DNA of 64,000 nt from Tenuibacillus multivorans (GCF_900103915.1 NZ_FNIG01000006.1:1-64000); one strand, 5' to 3'; positions 1 to 8,429 are shown, counted from the stretch's first letter. Program-made: numbers and translations. The notes: generated by a model from the letters alone, not told the origin.

Positions 1-229
1 CCGTTTTCTTTCCATAACCATTTCTTCGATTCGTAGAATCTTTTTCAGTCTTATCATTCGATTCATAGCCCAGGTGGTGATTCATTTCACCTTTTAACAT
101 CGCTTCAAACATTGGACCAAAAATGTCTTTTAGAGCACTTTGCATCTCTTCTACTGATGTGGGTTGGTACTCTTCAATAATTTTATTAGCTAGATTGACT
201 GATTTCGGATCACGCTTAATTTTTGTCAT
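1..229 (-). CDS. IS256-family transposase, N-terminal part
   Basis: A partial gene with its ATG at 229 and a GGGAGGAATT ribosome binding site, running off the left edge after 76 codons. The encoded segment begins MTKIKRDPKSVNLANKI and contains MLKGEMNHHLGYE followed about 15 residues later by NRRNGYGKKT. This HLGY...RNG arrangement is the conserved N-terminal block of IS256 (mutator-type, DDE) transposases. The DDE catalytic core lies outside the window, so intactness cannot be judged. Confidence 0.85.
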   Translation of the reverse strand, partial: MTKIKRDPKSVNLANKIIEEYQPTSVEEMQSALKDIFGPMFEAMLKGEMNHHLGYESNDKTEKDSTNRRNGYGKKT

Positions 230-335
230 TTTGAATTCCTCCCAATTCCATATATAATCAGTCTAGGTAAATAAAAAAATCTAAACCAGTAAATAGAAGC
301 CGTACGCTCTTCTACTTACACAGTTTAGATTACAC
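1..335 (-). mobile_element. IS256-family insertion sequence, right part (cut by window edge)
   Basis: The left edge contains the start of an IS256-type transposase gene and about 105 bases of upstream DNA. An imperfect inverted repeat (281-299 with 310-328, arms ctaaac...tagaag) lies upstream of the gene. Read on the minus strand, its outer arm contains tgtgtaa, which resembles IS256-family ends. The exact terminus is uncertain (about 328-335), and no target duplication can be tested because the other end lies outside the window. Confidence 0.7.
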
Positions 336-470
336 TCTCATCATTAAAGCTGTACTGCTTTTTATAAAACGTCTTATTTGTTCATTCTTCTTATTATCTG
401 ATAAATATTGTGAAGAGCTAAGTATTTCAGAGCTAATTCGCTATTATAAAACTTTAAGGGAAAATATATC

Positions 471-620
471 ATGATCATAACTGTTCAAATTATATTAATA
501 ATATTCGTGCTGCTATTCGGGATGGGTGTTATTGGAGCTAAAGAGAAGGAAATGCAGAGGAATTGTACATATATAGCGTTAACGTCAATTGGTGCGTTGG
601 TTTTATTATTGGTGTTATAA
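471..620 (+). CDS. small membrane protein, unknown function (49 aa)
   Basis: Short ORF starting at ATG 471. It encodes an N-terminal hydrophobic segment (residues about 3-20), a charged stretch with KEKEMQRN, then a second hydrophobic segment (about 31-48), so two membrane helices joined by a short loop are likely. AAGGGAAAAT lies upstream as a weak ribosome binding site. I do not recognise the family. It sits among other small accessory genes beside the IS end. It could be a chance ORF, but the clean two-helix pattern argues for a gene. Confidence 0.4.
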   Translation: MIITVQIILIIFVLLFGMGVIGAKEKEMQRNCTYIALTSIGALVLLLVL

Positions 621-702
621 ATACGTTGGGAGATATTAATATATAATTGAGTAGTCATTCTATCATACTTTCTCTAATAGGATTTATTAGGAGGTTGATG
701 GA

Positions 703-960
703 ATGTTTCTATATAAAATTACTCAAGAAGAGGATTTAGGAAAATACGGAATTGAAAAAGAAAGTGTTATGCTATGCCATGATGAGAAGTATGATCAATA
801 TGAGTTTGAAGAGTTACTAAGAGGGATACGAGGTTATTTGAGAAAGCATGAACGTTATGTTGAAATTGAATACATTGTTAGGGAGTTAATACCTTATGGC
901 TTTAAGAAAATTGGATTTACTGCTGAAGATGAGTTTGTATTAGAGAATTATTGGGTTTAA
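703..960 (+). CDS. hypothetical protein, 85 aa
   Basis: Starts at ATG 703 behind a strong AGGAGG site (690-695). The product is short, soluble and rich in Glu, Tyr and Lys, with no membrane segment, cysteine motif or recognisable domain. It lies in the accessory left end, convergent with the HEPN gene downstream with only 23 bases between their ends. No function can be assigned. Confidence 0.55.
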   Translation: MFLYKITQEEDLGKYGIEKESVMLCHDEKYDQYEFEELLRGIRGYLRKHERYVEIEYIVRELIPYGFKKIGFTAEDEFVLENYWV

Positions 961-983
961 ATGATAAAGCATTAATAAAAAAT

Positions 984-1631
984 TTAAATCTCCCATTCAC
1001 CGATGGCATTATAAATATTTTTAAACAATTGCTGTAAATCACCTAGAAATTCTTGATTAAATTCTTTTTTTAAACCAGACACATGAATCTCTTCTTGATC
1101 AGGAAAAAATTTCTTAAATTCATAGTACTCTAGCTGACTAATTCTTTGTGGGTTAATTTTGCTACCTTCATTATGAGCAAAGTAATTCCTTAAAGTATTA
1201 TATTGAATGAAGTTTTCACGTTGCTTTGAGGATAGATTTAATTGTATTTGTTGCACATTTTCAATATAAAAAATATACAACCTTATCCCTTTGTGTTTTA
1301 AATCATTTATCTTAATTTCTTTTGGGTGCTTTTTTTCTAGTCTATATGCTATTGAACTTAATTCTGTTTCAACAAAAGAATACAAAGAAAGATATAGTGA
1401 TTTTCTTAGTATGAAGGGAAATGTTTCAGTATAACTAATAATAGGATCAAGAAATACATGTTGTAATAATTCGTCTGCATTTTCATCTGTAAGATTTTTT
1501 GATTGTTCTTCGAATTCGTTTTTTATCTTTTTTTCATTGACTTTAATTGATGATTCCATAATATCTATATACTCATAAAATTCTCTTATTTTCTCTTCAA
1601 GAAGAGCGTGGAAAATGTTCATCTTAATCAT
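984..1631 (-). CDS. HEPN-motif protein, candidate RNase (215 aa)
   Basis: The protein is mostly helical with no membrane segment. Residues 148-153 read RNYFAH, matching the Rx4H motif with a polar residue after the Arg that marks HEPN-domain ribonucleases in toxin-antitoxin, abortive-infection and CRISPR proteins. The motif is preceded by a long helical stretch (about 70-147), as expected for a HEPN bundle. The start at 1631 has GAGG upstream. The gene is divergent from the DUF4062 gene, starts 103 bases apart, so the two may share a control region. HEPN assignment rests on this one motif plus helical character; nuclease activity is inferred. Confidence 0.5.
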   Translation of the reverse strand: MIKMNIFHALLEEKIREFYEYIDIMESSIKVNEKKIKNEFEEQSKNLTDENADELLQHVFLDPIISYTETFPFILRKSLYLSLYSFVETELSSIAYRLEKKHPKEIKINDLKHKGIRLYIFYIENVQQIQLNLSSKQRENFIQYNTLRNYFAHNEGSKINPQRISQLEYYEFKKFFPDQEEIHVSGLKKEFNQEFLGDLQQLFKNIYNAIGEWEI

Positions 1632-1734
1632 ATTTTTACCATCCTCTTTGACTAATTATAACCTACTAGATTAGTATAACATTTAATTACTTATGTTAGA
1701 ATATTGGTAGATTATTCTAACTGAGGTGGTAATT

Positions 1735-2703
1735 GTGGATAAAAAATTGCAAGTTTTTGTATCATCAACTTTTGAAGATTTACAAGATGAGAGACAAGCA
1801 GCAGTTTCTTCAATATTAAATTCAGGTCATATACCAGCAGGTATGGAACTATTTAAGGCAGGGGATGAGTCACAGAAAGAAACTATTAAAAAATGGATTT
1901 CTGAGTCAGATGTATTCCTGCTCATTTTAGGTGGTCGTTATGGTTCAATAGATGAAGAAAGTGGTAAGAGCTATACACATTGGGAATACGACCATGCAGG
2001 TGAACTTGAAATACCTAGATTTGCGATTGTAATTGATGACGATGCCTTAGAAGAAAAGGTGAAAGTAAATGGTTCGGAAGTAAAAGAATTCAAAAATCAT
2101 CAACTATATGAGGACTTTAAAGCTGATGTGTTAAGCAAAATGTCAAAATTTTATTCTGATATTAAAGATATTAAACTGGCTATTTTAGAGTCATTAAAAG
2201 AATTTGAAAGAAACCCTGATTTAAAAGGGTGGGTATCAGGTAAAGAAATACAAGATAATGAGCAAACATTAACTGATAATAATGAATTACTTAAAGAAAA
2301 TAATAAACTAAAGGAACAGATTTATAAGTTGGAAAATCAACTTGAAAAAGAAAATGAAATAAACGGTTATTCTTTTGAAGAAATTTATAATCATTTAAAT
2401 GAGATTAGGACAGAATTGCCTGAACAGATATTAGAGGAATTAGATATAGAAGAAGATAAACATATATCTTTAACAGTCTTGGATTCATTTGTCGCTTATA
2501 AAGATAAGTTTACTGTCGGTATTCATAATCCTGTCGGAATGAGTGAGGAAAACAGATTTTTATTTTATAAAGTTGCTCCAGAATTAATAACGTTTGGTTT
2601 GGTTGATAAAACAAAAGTAACAGGGGTGCAATGGCAAAGATTACAAACAACTGAAGCTGGTAATAAGTTTCTTGCATTATATGCATTAAAACAAAAATCA
2701 TAA
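1735..2703 (+). CDS. DUF4062-domain protein with C-terminal coiled coil (322 aa)
   Basis: The N-terminus (residues about 3-100) has VFVSSTFEDLQDER, the hallmark of DUF4062, followed by FLLILGGRYGS and SYTHWEYDHA, typical of that alpha/beta domain. DUF4062 is found at the front of bacterial and animal signalling or NTPase proteins and has been compared with TIR/SLOG-like nucleotide-binding folds. A charged coiled coil follows (about 175-215), then a C-terminal region without a recognised family. I chose GTG 1735 because GAGGTGG at 1723-1729 gives proper spacing; GTG 1726 overlaps that site. No effector is fused, so the neighbouring HEPN protein could be its partner (inference). Confidence 0.7.
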   Translation: MDKKLQVFVSSTFEDLQDERQAAVSSILNSGHIPAGMELFKAGDESQKETIKKWISESDVFLLILGGRYGSIDEESGKSYTHWEYDHAGELEIPRFAIVIDDDALEEKVKVNGSEVKEFKNHQLYEDFKADVLSKMSKFYSDIKDIKLAILESLKEFERNPDLKGWVSGKEIQDNEQTLTDNNELLKENNKLKEQIYKLENQLEKENEINGYSFEEIYNHLNEIRTELPEQILEELDIEEDKHISLTVLDSFVAYKDKFTVGIHNPVGMSEENRFLFYKVAPELITFGLVDKTKVTGVQWQRLQTTEAGNKFLALYALKQKS

Positions 2704-2712
2704 AGTTAATCG

Positions 2713-2738
2713 ACACTACTTTTCGGTAGTGTTTTTTT
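2713..2738 (+). terminator. Rho-independent terminator after the DUF4062 gene
   Basis: acactac / gtagtgt stem with a short loop followed by seven T residues, starting 10 bases after the stop codon. Confidence 0.8.
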
Positions 2739-2778
2739 GTTAATAACACGTTCATATGTTAGGGGGGGAAATGACCAA

Positions 2779-2953
2779 ATGGAATTGAAAAAACTACCTC
2801 ATGATAAAGAAGCTGCGGCTCAACTTTTAGCCACTGGAGGCCTATGGGTCGGTGGATGAATTTACTCATTTAGCTAACCTTTTGTATGTGTATAAAAAGT
2901 TAACAGGTGAAAACTTTGAGGAGGAGAAACAAGATGAAGACTCAAGCGTATGA
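2779..2953 (+). pseudogene. frameshifted small gene of the conjugation-like cluster
   Basis: ATG 2779 opens MELKKLPHDKEAAAQLLATG and stops at 2859, but the next frame continues at once with SVDEFTHLANLLYVYKKLTG and ends at TGA 2953. Removing one G from the GGG at 2846-2848 joins both halves into a 57-residue protein, so this is a single-base frameshift, either real decay or a sequencing error. The product is small, soluble and acidic at the end. It overlaps the next gene by 20 bases, the tight packing usual for conjugative-element operons. Family unknown. Confidence 0.5.
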
Positions 2954-3299
2954 TTTTAAAGCGTTCATTAGTAATGAGCTTTTGGATGATATTAAACCAC
3001 CTACAGCATCAATATTACCTTTAGCAGCAGCACCTTTGTGGACTTCAATGGCAGTTAGTGCTGAAACAACTATTCAAACAAAAATGATTACAGCCTTCAC
3101 TCCACTTATTGATCTCATTCAAGGTATGGCTTACCCTGTTGCGATGGTTGTCGTATTAGGCGGTGCATTATTTGTGATGATCGGTAATAGTGAGAAGGGT
3201 TTTAGTATGATGCAAAAAGCTGGATTGGGATACGTGATTGTAATGTTAGCTCCAATGATTTTGAATGTACTTGTTGATGCTATGGAAGGAGTGGCATAA
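2934..3299 (+). CDS. VirB2/TrbC-like pilin or small conjugation membrane protein
   Basis: 121 residues from ATG 2934, which has GAGGAGG just upstream; an upstream ATG at 2907 lacks such a site. After a soluble N-terminus the protein has two hydrophobic helices (about 68-91 and 98-117) separated by GNSEKGFSMMQKAG. This size and two-helix topology match VirB2/TrbC pilins and related small membrane proteins of Gram-positive conjugation systems. It sits between the frameshifted gene and another small membrane gene. No ATPase or relaxase is visible here, so a remnant or the edge of an element is likely. Assignment is by topology and context only. Confidence 0.45.
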   Translation: MKTQAYDFKAFISNELLDDIKPPTASILPLAAAPLWTSMAVSAETTIQTKMITAFTPLIDLIQGMAYPVAMVVVLGGALFVMIGNSEKGFSMMQKAGLGYVIVMLAPMILNVLVDAMEGVA

Positions 3300-3301
3300 A
3301 G

Positions 3302-3523
3302 TTGGAAATTAAAAATCCTATTGAAATAGGTATTGATTGGACTGCTGAGAGTATTAAAGAATTATTAGCAAATTTATTAACCGATTTTATATTAGTCTTT
3401 CCAGTATTAGCAGGGGTGTCAATAGGAGTATATGCTTTACTTAGTATGATTAGCGAAGGATTAGCAAAGTTGGGAGTTATCGGTGTTTTTGTTTATGGTG
3501 GATTGCTTGTGGTTGTCCTGTAA
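3302..3523 (+). CDS. small membrane protein of the conjugation-like cluster (73 aa)
   Basis: TTG start at 3302, two bases after the preceding stop, with GGAAGGAG inside the upstream gene as ribosome binding site, so the two are translationally coupled. The N-terminus is amphipathic (IDWTAESIKELLANLL), followed by two hydrophobic helices (about 27-49 and 55-73). The protein ends abruptly inside the last helix, which could mean a C-terminal truncation. Function unknown; context suggests part of a membrane transfer complex or its remnant. Confidence 0.45.
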   Translation: MEIKNPIEIGIDWTAESIKELLANLLTDFILVFPVLAGVSIGVYALLSMISEGLAKLGVIGVFVYGGLLVVVL

Positions 3524-3565
3524 TATTTGTACAATAATGGTAATAATTAAATTAGGGGGAATATT

Positions 3566-3985
3566 ATGAAAAAAGTTTTGATGTTCTTTATGTTAATGAC
3601 AGTATTATTACTAGGTGCTTGTGGTGGTGATTTTGCTACCCATACTGTAGATGATGCAGTTCAAGCATTTAAAGAAGCTGGATTAGAAGTAGAAGGTGTC
3701 AGAGAAATGACAAAAGATGATTATGGTATTGTACCTATGAAAGATAAAGAAGGTGTAAGATTCTTGATCCCATCATTAGGAGAAAATAACGGTGGAAGGA
3801 TTATGAGTTTTGATAATGAAGATGATTTAGATGAAGTGAAGAAGGTATATGATGATGTAGGTAAAGAAAGTGCTATGCTATTCACATGGACAATAAAACA
3901 TAAGAATATACTAGTTCAGATAAATGGTGACTTAGAAGAGAGTAAGTATAACGAATATGTGAAAGCACTTGAGACATTAGAATAA
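3566..3985 (+). CDS. small lipoprotein of unknown function (139 aa)
   Basis: The N-terminus MKKVLMFFMLMTVLLLGACG is a lipoprotein signal peptide with lipobox LGAC, predicting lipidation at Cys19 and exposure on the outer face of the membrane. The mature part is an acidic alpha/beta domain of about 120 residues without a family I can name. Similar small lipoproteins are frequent in phages and conjugative elements of Bacilli, often in entry exclusion or surface roles, but nothing here shows which. ATG 3566 follows AGGGGGAATATT. Confidence 0.65.
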   Translation: MKKVLMFFMLMTVLLLGACGGDFATHTVDDAVQAFKEAGLEVEGVREMTKDDYGIVPMKDKEGVRFLIPSLGENNGGRIMSFDNEDDLDEVKKVYDDVGKESAMLFTWTIKHKNILVQINGDLEESKYNEYVKALETLE

Positions 3986-3999
3986 TTAAAGAATTCTAA

Positions 4000-4030
4000 A
4001 CCGTGATAATGTGTCACGGTTTTATTTTTT
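4000..4030 (+). terminator. Rho-independent terminator after the lipoprotein gene
   Basis: accgtga ... tcacggt stem followed by TTTTATTTTTT, 15 bases beyond the stop codon. Confidence 0.8.
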
Positions 4031-4108
4031 GTTAGAGTTTCTACCTATTATATTGTAATATTATAAATAATGGTCATATCCTGAATGTGTAAAGCATAAG
4101 ATGTAGTT

Positions 4109-4139
4109 TGACCACAAAATTGACCACACTCTGACCACA
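4109..4139 (+). repeat. three direct TGACCACA repeats, possible integrase arm sites
   Basis: Exact TGACCACA copies at 4109-4116, 4121-4128 and 4132-4139, spaced 12 and 11 bases, about one helical turn. They lie in a 311-base gene-free stretch (4021-4331) between the accessory genes and the lexA terminator; the rest of that stretch is AT-rich with no convincing ORF. Regularly spaced short repeats at an element edge are typical of tyrosine-integrase arm sites, but no integrase gene is present, so this is inference. Confidence 0.4.
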
Positions 4140-4304
4140 AAATAATTATTCATCATAATTTATTATGACTTATCATTTATTATCACAGGATAAAAACCCT
4201 TATAAAGCAAGGCATTTGACGTATCTTTACATCAGAATATATGTTCAGAACCCAAGTACACCCTTGGGAGCGTGAGCAGTATTTAAGTTCATATTAATTA
4301 TAAT

Positions 4305-4330
4305 AAAAGCGCCGAGTATTCGGCGCTTTT
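4305..4330 (-). terminator. lexA terminator
   Basis: aaaagcgccga gtat tcggcgctttt: a GC-rich stem flanked by A and T runs on both sides, so it can terminate in either direction. It abuts the lexA stop codon and marks the start of the conserved backbone. Confidence 0.85.
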
Positions 4331-4331
4331 A

Positions 4332-4952
4332 CTAATGAATTTCCCGATAAAGTCCAATGACTTTTCCAAGTACGGTTACTTGATCTAAAATAATCGGCTC
4401 CATTGTTGGATTTTCAGGTTCTAATCGATATTTGTCTTTGTCCTTGAAGAAGCGTTTGACGGTTGCTTCATCTTCTTCGGTCATCGCCACGACAATGTCT
4501 CCATTATTGGCTGTAGATTGTTTTCTTACCATGACTAAATCTTTATCTAAAATACCTGCTTCAATCATACTTTCACCTTGGATCGATAGAACAAAGATTT
4601 CGTCTTCAGTAGCGGAAATCGTCGCTGGTACAGGAATATATTCCTCGATGTTTTCAATTGCTGTAATTGGGTGCCCAGCGGTAACTTTACCGATGAGTGG
4701 TGCGTACATTGCTTCATGTTCTTGGGTCGCATTACCATCGTCGTAAATAATCTCGATCGCTCTTGGTTTAGTCGGATCTCGTCTAATAAACCCTTTTTCT
4801 TCTAATCGAGCTAGATGGCCATGAACCGTGGAGCTTGAAGCTAGTCCAACAGCTTCTGCTATTTCACGAACAGAAGGTGGATAGCCTTTTAGGTTTACAT
4901 TTTCAACTATAAATTCGAAAATCTCTTTTTGCCTTTTGGATAGATTTTTCAT
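4332..4952 (-). CDS. lexA: LexA repressor of the SOS response
   Basis: 206 residues from ATG 4952 (GGGGTGAAAAT upstream); a longer reading from 5012 would run into the operator. Residues 1-65 form the winged-helix DNA-binding domain. The self-cleavage site is Ala92-Gly93 and the S24-type protease dyad is Ser128 (QGESM) and Lys166 (ATVKRFF), so the protein looks fully functional. RecA filaments stimulate LexA self-cleavage and open the SOS regulon. It is divergent from ynzC with an SOS box between, consistent with autoregulation as in B. subtilis. Confidence 0.97.
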   Translation of the reverse strand: MKNLSKRQKEIFEFIVENVNLKGYPPSVREIAEAVGLASSSTVHGHLARLEEKGFIRRDPTKPRAIEIIYDDGNATQEHEAMYAPLIGKVTAGHPITAIENIEEYIPVPATISATEDEIFVLSIQGESMIEAGILDKDLVMVRKQSTANNGDIVVAMTEEDEATVKRFFKDKDKYRLEPENPTMEPIILDQVTVLGKVIGLYREIH

Positions 4953-5009
4953 ATTTTCACCCCAACGTAATTTAACTATCATTATTATAGCAATATTAAC
5001 CAGAAAAAG

Positions 5010-5023
5010 CAAACACTCGTTCG
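5010..5023 (-). promoter_or_regulatory. SOS (LexA) box
   Basis: On the minus strand the site reads CGAACGAGTGTTTG, matching the Bacillus consensus CGAAC-N4-GTTYG at every defined position. It lies 57 bases before the lexA start and 77 before ynzC, so it can control both. Confidence 0.9.
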
Positions 5024-5099
5024 TAATTTTCTAAATGCTTGTTTTTAAGCATTGCACAAGTTACAATGACCTAATGAAAATGATTAAAGGGGTTTTGAT

Positions 5100-5333
5100 A
5101 TGATTTCTGAAGATCGTTTAAAACGTATAAATGAATTAGCCAAAAAATCTAAGAATGAAGGTTTAACAGATAAAGAGAAAAAGGAACAGAAGAAGTTAAG
5201 GGAAGAATATTTAAAAGCGTTTAGGCAATCGTTTAAAAATCAATTGCATTCTCTTAAAGTTGTTGATCCTGAAGGTACAGATGTTACACCTGATACACTT
5301 AAAAAAGAGCAGAAGAATCAATCAAAACATTAA
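5100..5333 (+). CDS. ynzC: DUF896 family protein YnzC
   Basis: 77-residue, highly charged helical-hairpin protein (ISEDRLKRINELAKKSK...LTDKEKKEQKKLREEYL), the conserved core of DUF896/YnzC. In B. subtilis ynzC is the last gene of the LexA-controlled yneA-yneB-ynzC operon, where YneA blocks division. Here it sits alone directly opposite lexA: there is room only for the control region, so yneA and yneB are absent from this locus. The biochemical role of YnzC is unknown. Start ATG 5100 follows AAAGGGG. Confidence 0.9.
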   Translation: MISEDRLKRINELAKKSKNEGLTDKEKKEQKKLREEYLKAFRQSFKNQLHSLKVVDPEGTDVTPDTLKKEQKNQSKH

Positions 5334-5358
5334 ACATGCAGAATCCTGCATGTTTTTT
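5333..5358 (+). terminator. ynzC terminator
   Basis: acatgcag aatc ctgcatgt stem followed by TTTTTTAT directly after the stop codon. Confidence 0.8.
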
Positions 5359-5513
5359 ATATACACGCTAATTATAATGTCATACTTGATGTGTATACTA
5401 TGTATAGCTTTATTATTTTGGTAAATTTATGTTGAAATGTCTTGTCAGATGATGCGTTACCGTTTAGGATTAATGATGGTAGATGATTGAACGGAATAAG
5501 GAAGGAGATCTAT

Positions 5514-7520
5514 ATGAGTCATAATGTTGAGCAATTATCCATTAATACGATACGTACATTAACGATTGATGCTGTAGAAAATGCAAGCTCTGGTCATCCA
5601 GGTATGCCGATGGGCGCTGCGCCTATGGCTTATACGCTTTGGACGAAAGTGATGAACCATAACCCAAACCATTCATCTTGGTTTAATCGTGACCGTTTTG
5701 TATTATCAGCAGGTCACGGGTCTATGCTATTATACGCATTATTACATCTATCAGGCTATGATGTATCAATCAATGATATTAAGAATTTTCGCCAATGGGG
5801 ATCGAATACACCAGGTCATCCTGAATTTGGTCACACAGATGGGGTAGAAGCTACGACAGGACCTCTTGGACAAGGGATTGCGATGTCAGTTGGTATGGCC
5901 ATGGCAGAACGCTTTTTAGCATCAACATACAACAAGCCTGACCATGAAATGGTTGATCATTATACTTATGCGATTTGCGGTGATGGTGATTTAATGGAAG
6001 GCGTTTCTCAAGAAGCTGCATCCTTAGCCGGCCACTTAAAATTAGGCAAATTAGTTGTCATGTATGATTCAAATGATATTTCTCTTGATGGTGACTTAAA
6101 CCGTGCATTTTCGGAAAGTGTTGAAGATCGTTTTAAGGCTTATGGGTGGCAAGTTATTCGTGTAGAAGACGGTAATGACACGGAAGCAATTGAAAAAGCA
6201 TTATTAGATGCGAAAGCTAATGAAGACCAACCAACATTGATTGAAGTTAAAACAGTTATTGGCTATGGTTCTCCTAATAAAGGTGGTAAATCAGATGCTC
6301 ACGGTGCACCACTTGGTGAAGATGAACGTCAACTAGCCAAAGAACATTATGAGTGGGCACATGATGAGTTTCATGTTCCAGATGAAGTAAAAGCAGATTT
6401 TAAAGATAAGGTTCAATCGCGTGGTGAGATAACTGATAATGAATGGAATCAGTTATTAGAGAGCTACAAAAATACTTATCCTGATTTGGCTCAGGAATTC
6501 GAGCAAGCGATGAATGGAGAGCTACCAGCGAAATGGAATGCTGATTTACCAACATATGATGAAGATTCAAAAGCACTAGCTACACGCGCAGCTTCGGGTG
6601 AAGTACTAAACGCTATTGCGAAGAATATTCCATATTTCTTTGGTGGTAGTGCCGATTTAGCTGGTTCAAATAAAACGACTTTAAAAGGTGAAGACGACTT
6701 TAAACATCCTGAGTATTCAGGTCGTAATATTTGGTTCGGTGTTCGTGAATTTGCTATGGCTTGTGCGCTTAATGGTATGGCTTTACATGGTGGCGTTAAA
6801 GTATTTGGCGGTACATTCTTTGTCTTTAGTGATTATTTACGTCCAGCTTTACGCTTATCAGCATTAATGGGAACACCTGTCACTTACGTCTTTACACATG
6901 ATTCGATTGCCGTAGGTGAGGATGGACCAACACATGAACCAATCGAACAGCTTCCGTCATTACGAGCAATGCCAAACTTGAATCTTATTCGCCCGGCTGA
7001 TGCTAATGAAACGAAAGCAGCTTGGGAAATGGCTATGCAAGCCGACGATCAACCAACAGCTTTAGTATTAACGCGACAAGGATTACCTGTTTTACCACAA
7101 ACGAATGAAAAAGCAAGTGAGGGTGTCGCAAAAGGTGCTTACGTATTAAAAGAGGCTGATAAAGATCAAGCCGATTTATTATTATTAGCTTCAGGTTCTG
7201 AAGTACAGTTAGTCATGAAAGCTAGTGAACAACTAAAAGAGGAAGGGATCGATGCAACTGTCGTTAGTATGCCTTCTTGGAGCCTTTTTGATCAACAAGA
7301 CGACGCTTACAAAGAGTCGGTTATACCGTCTAATATTAAAAATCGTTTAGCTGTTGAAATGGCGTCACCATTTGGCTGGGAACGTTATACGGGAATCGAA
7401 GGTGATGTATTAGGTATTGACACGTTTGGTGCATCAGCTCCAGGACAAAAGGTCATCGACGAGTATGGATTTACGGTCGAAAATGTCGTTAAGCGAGCTA
7501 AAACCTTGCTTTCTAAATAA
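5514..7520 (+). CDS. tkt: transketolase
   Basis: 668 residues, the usual length. ATG 5514 is chosen for its GGAAGGAG site. It moves two-carbon ketol units between sugar phosphates in the non-oxidative pentose phosphate pathway, using thiamine diphosphate and Mg2+. Visible marks are GHPGMPMG near the N-terminus, the cofactor segment [12 protein letters not shown] with its following [10 protein letters not shown], and the pyrimidine-domain signature [13 protein letters not shown]. Located after ynzC as in B. subtilis. Confidence 0.97.
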   Translation: MSHNVEQLSINTIRTLTIDAVENASSGHPGMPMGAAPMAYTLWTKVMNHNPNHSSWFNRDRFVLSAGHGSMLLYALLHLSGYDVSINDIKNFRQWGSNTPGHPEFGHTDGVEATTGPLGQGIAMSVGMAMAERFLASTYNKPDHEMVDHYTYAICGDGDLMEGVSQEAASLAGHLKLGKLVVMYDSNDISLDGDLNRAFSESVEDRFKAYGWQVIRVEDGNDTEAIEKALLDAKANEDQPTLIEVKTVIGYGSPNKGGKSDAHGAPLGEDERQLAKEHYEWAHDEFHVPDEVKADFKDKVQSRGEITDNEWNQLLESYKNTYPDLAQEFEQAMNGELPAKWNADLPTYDEDSKALATRAASGEVLNAIAKNIPYFFGGSADLAGSNKTTLKGEDDFKHPEYSGRNIWFGVREFAMACALNGMALHGGVKVFGGTFFVFSDYLRPALRLSALMGTPVTYVFTHDSIAVGEDGPTHEPIEQLPSLRAMPNLNLIRPADANETKAAWEMAMQADDQPTALVLTRQGLPVLPQTNEKASEGVAKGAYVLKEADKDQADLLLLASGSEVQLVMKASEQLKEEGIDATVVSMPSWSLFDQQDDAYKESVIPSNIKNRLAVEMASPFGWERYTGIEGDVLGIDTFGASAPGQKVIDEYGFTVENVVKRAKTLLSK

Positions 7521-7531
7521 TTAGCGCTCGA

Positions 7532-7571
7532 TTGACAAAATTATTAGATAACAGCTACTAAACTTTGACAA
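7532..7571 (+). promoter_or_regulatory. possible tandem Spo0A boxes in the sirA promoter region
   Basis: Two copies of TTGACAAA (7532-7539) and TTTGACAAA (7563-7571), reverse complements of the 0A-box form TTTGTCAA, lie 31 bases apart upstream of sirA, which is Spo0A-activated in B. subtilis. Both also look like a -35 TTGACA, so promoter and 0A-box readings overlap. Confidence 0.45.
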
Positions 7572-7620
7572 ATTTCGCCGATTTTAATTGATACGATATG
7601 TCCTAAAAGGGGGACATATC

Positions 7621-8052
7621 ATGTATCAATATTCCGTATACCTTTTTAAGTCGGATTATGCTCTGCATTTTTACTATAAAATTGATATTGTTTATCGCTT
7701 CTTGTATAAACAAAAACTAGCGGGTGAAGGCAGTGATCATAAACAATATCAATCCGTGTTGGACAAGGTTAATCGAGACGATTTGTTATCACATCTTAAT
7801 CTTTGGGTAGATGACGGCGTTTCGATAGAAGCAAAAAAAAATCAACTCATGATAGAACGTTCAAGTCAAAAAATATATGTCCATATCGCGGATTATGCGA
7901 TTACAATTTTAGCTGATTCGATTGTCGATTTGGACGGTTTATTATTTCAATATATTAAAACATTCCATCCACATATCTTTGCAGTAAACTATGAAACAAA
8001 AGAGTGCGGGTGGATTACGCCCTTTGCTGGTAAACAAATATATTTAATGTAA
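7621..8052 (+). CDS. sirA: SirA, sporulation inhibitor of replication
   Basis: 143 residues from ATG 7621 (AAAGGGGG upstream), the usual length. The position directly after tkt and before yneF is that of B. subtilis yneE/sirA. The sequence (start MYQYSVYLFKSDYALHFYYK, end FAVNYETKECGWITPF) fits the SirA family. SirA binds domain I of DnaA and blocks replication initiation once cells commit to sporulation. The upstream 0A-like boxes suggest the same Spo0A control. Assignment combines sequence memory and synteny. Confidence 0.85.
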   Translation: MYQYSVYLFKSDYALHFYYKIDIVYRFLYKQKLAGEGSDHKQYQSVLDKVNRDDLLSHLNLWVDDGVSIEAKKNQLMIERSSQKIYVHIADYAITILADSIVDLDGLLFQYIKTFHPHIFAVNYETKECGWITPFAGKQIYLM

Positions 8053-8124
8053 AATCTTTGTTGTCATAGAACCGTTGTTTTACTATACTTAGTGAGAGAC
8101 AACTAGAAGGAGGAAAATTAAATA

Positions 8125-8355
8125 ATGGGCACGATATGGGTAGTATTAATCGCTCTAGGTGCATTAATTATTGGAGTTGTTGGGGGATTCTTTATTGCTC
8201 GTAAGACAATGATGAATTATCTGAAAAAGAACCCACCCATTAATGAACAAATGTTACGCACAATGATGATGCAGATGGGGCAAAAGCCATCACAGAAGAA
8301 AATTAACCAAATGATGCGTTCGATGAATCAACAAATGGATCAAAACAAAAAATAG
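8125..8355 (+). CDS. yneF: UPF0154 membrane protein YneF
   Basis: 76 residues: one N-terminal membrane helix (about 4-24) ending [21 protein letters not shown], the family hallmark, then a Met/Gln-rich soluble tail ([19 protein letters not shown]). Widely conserved in Bacilli, function unknown. AAGGAGG precedes the start. Its position between sirA and ccdA is as in B. subtilis. Confidence 0.92.
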   Translation: MGTIWVVLIALGALIIGVVGGFFIARKTMMNYLKKNPPINEQMLRTMMMQMGQKPSQKKINQMMRSMNQQMDQNKK

Positions 8356-8429
8356 TACAACTAAAAACTTTTGACGAAGTCAGAGGCTTAGTTGCATTTT
8401 TCAGGGATAATTCTTACCTGTTGGGAAGG

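Noticed and set aside
2510-2755. Minus-strand ORF of 81 codons over the end of the DUF4062 gene
   Set aside because: Shadow of the real gene and runs through its terminator; no ribosome site.
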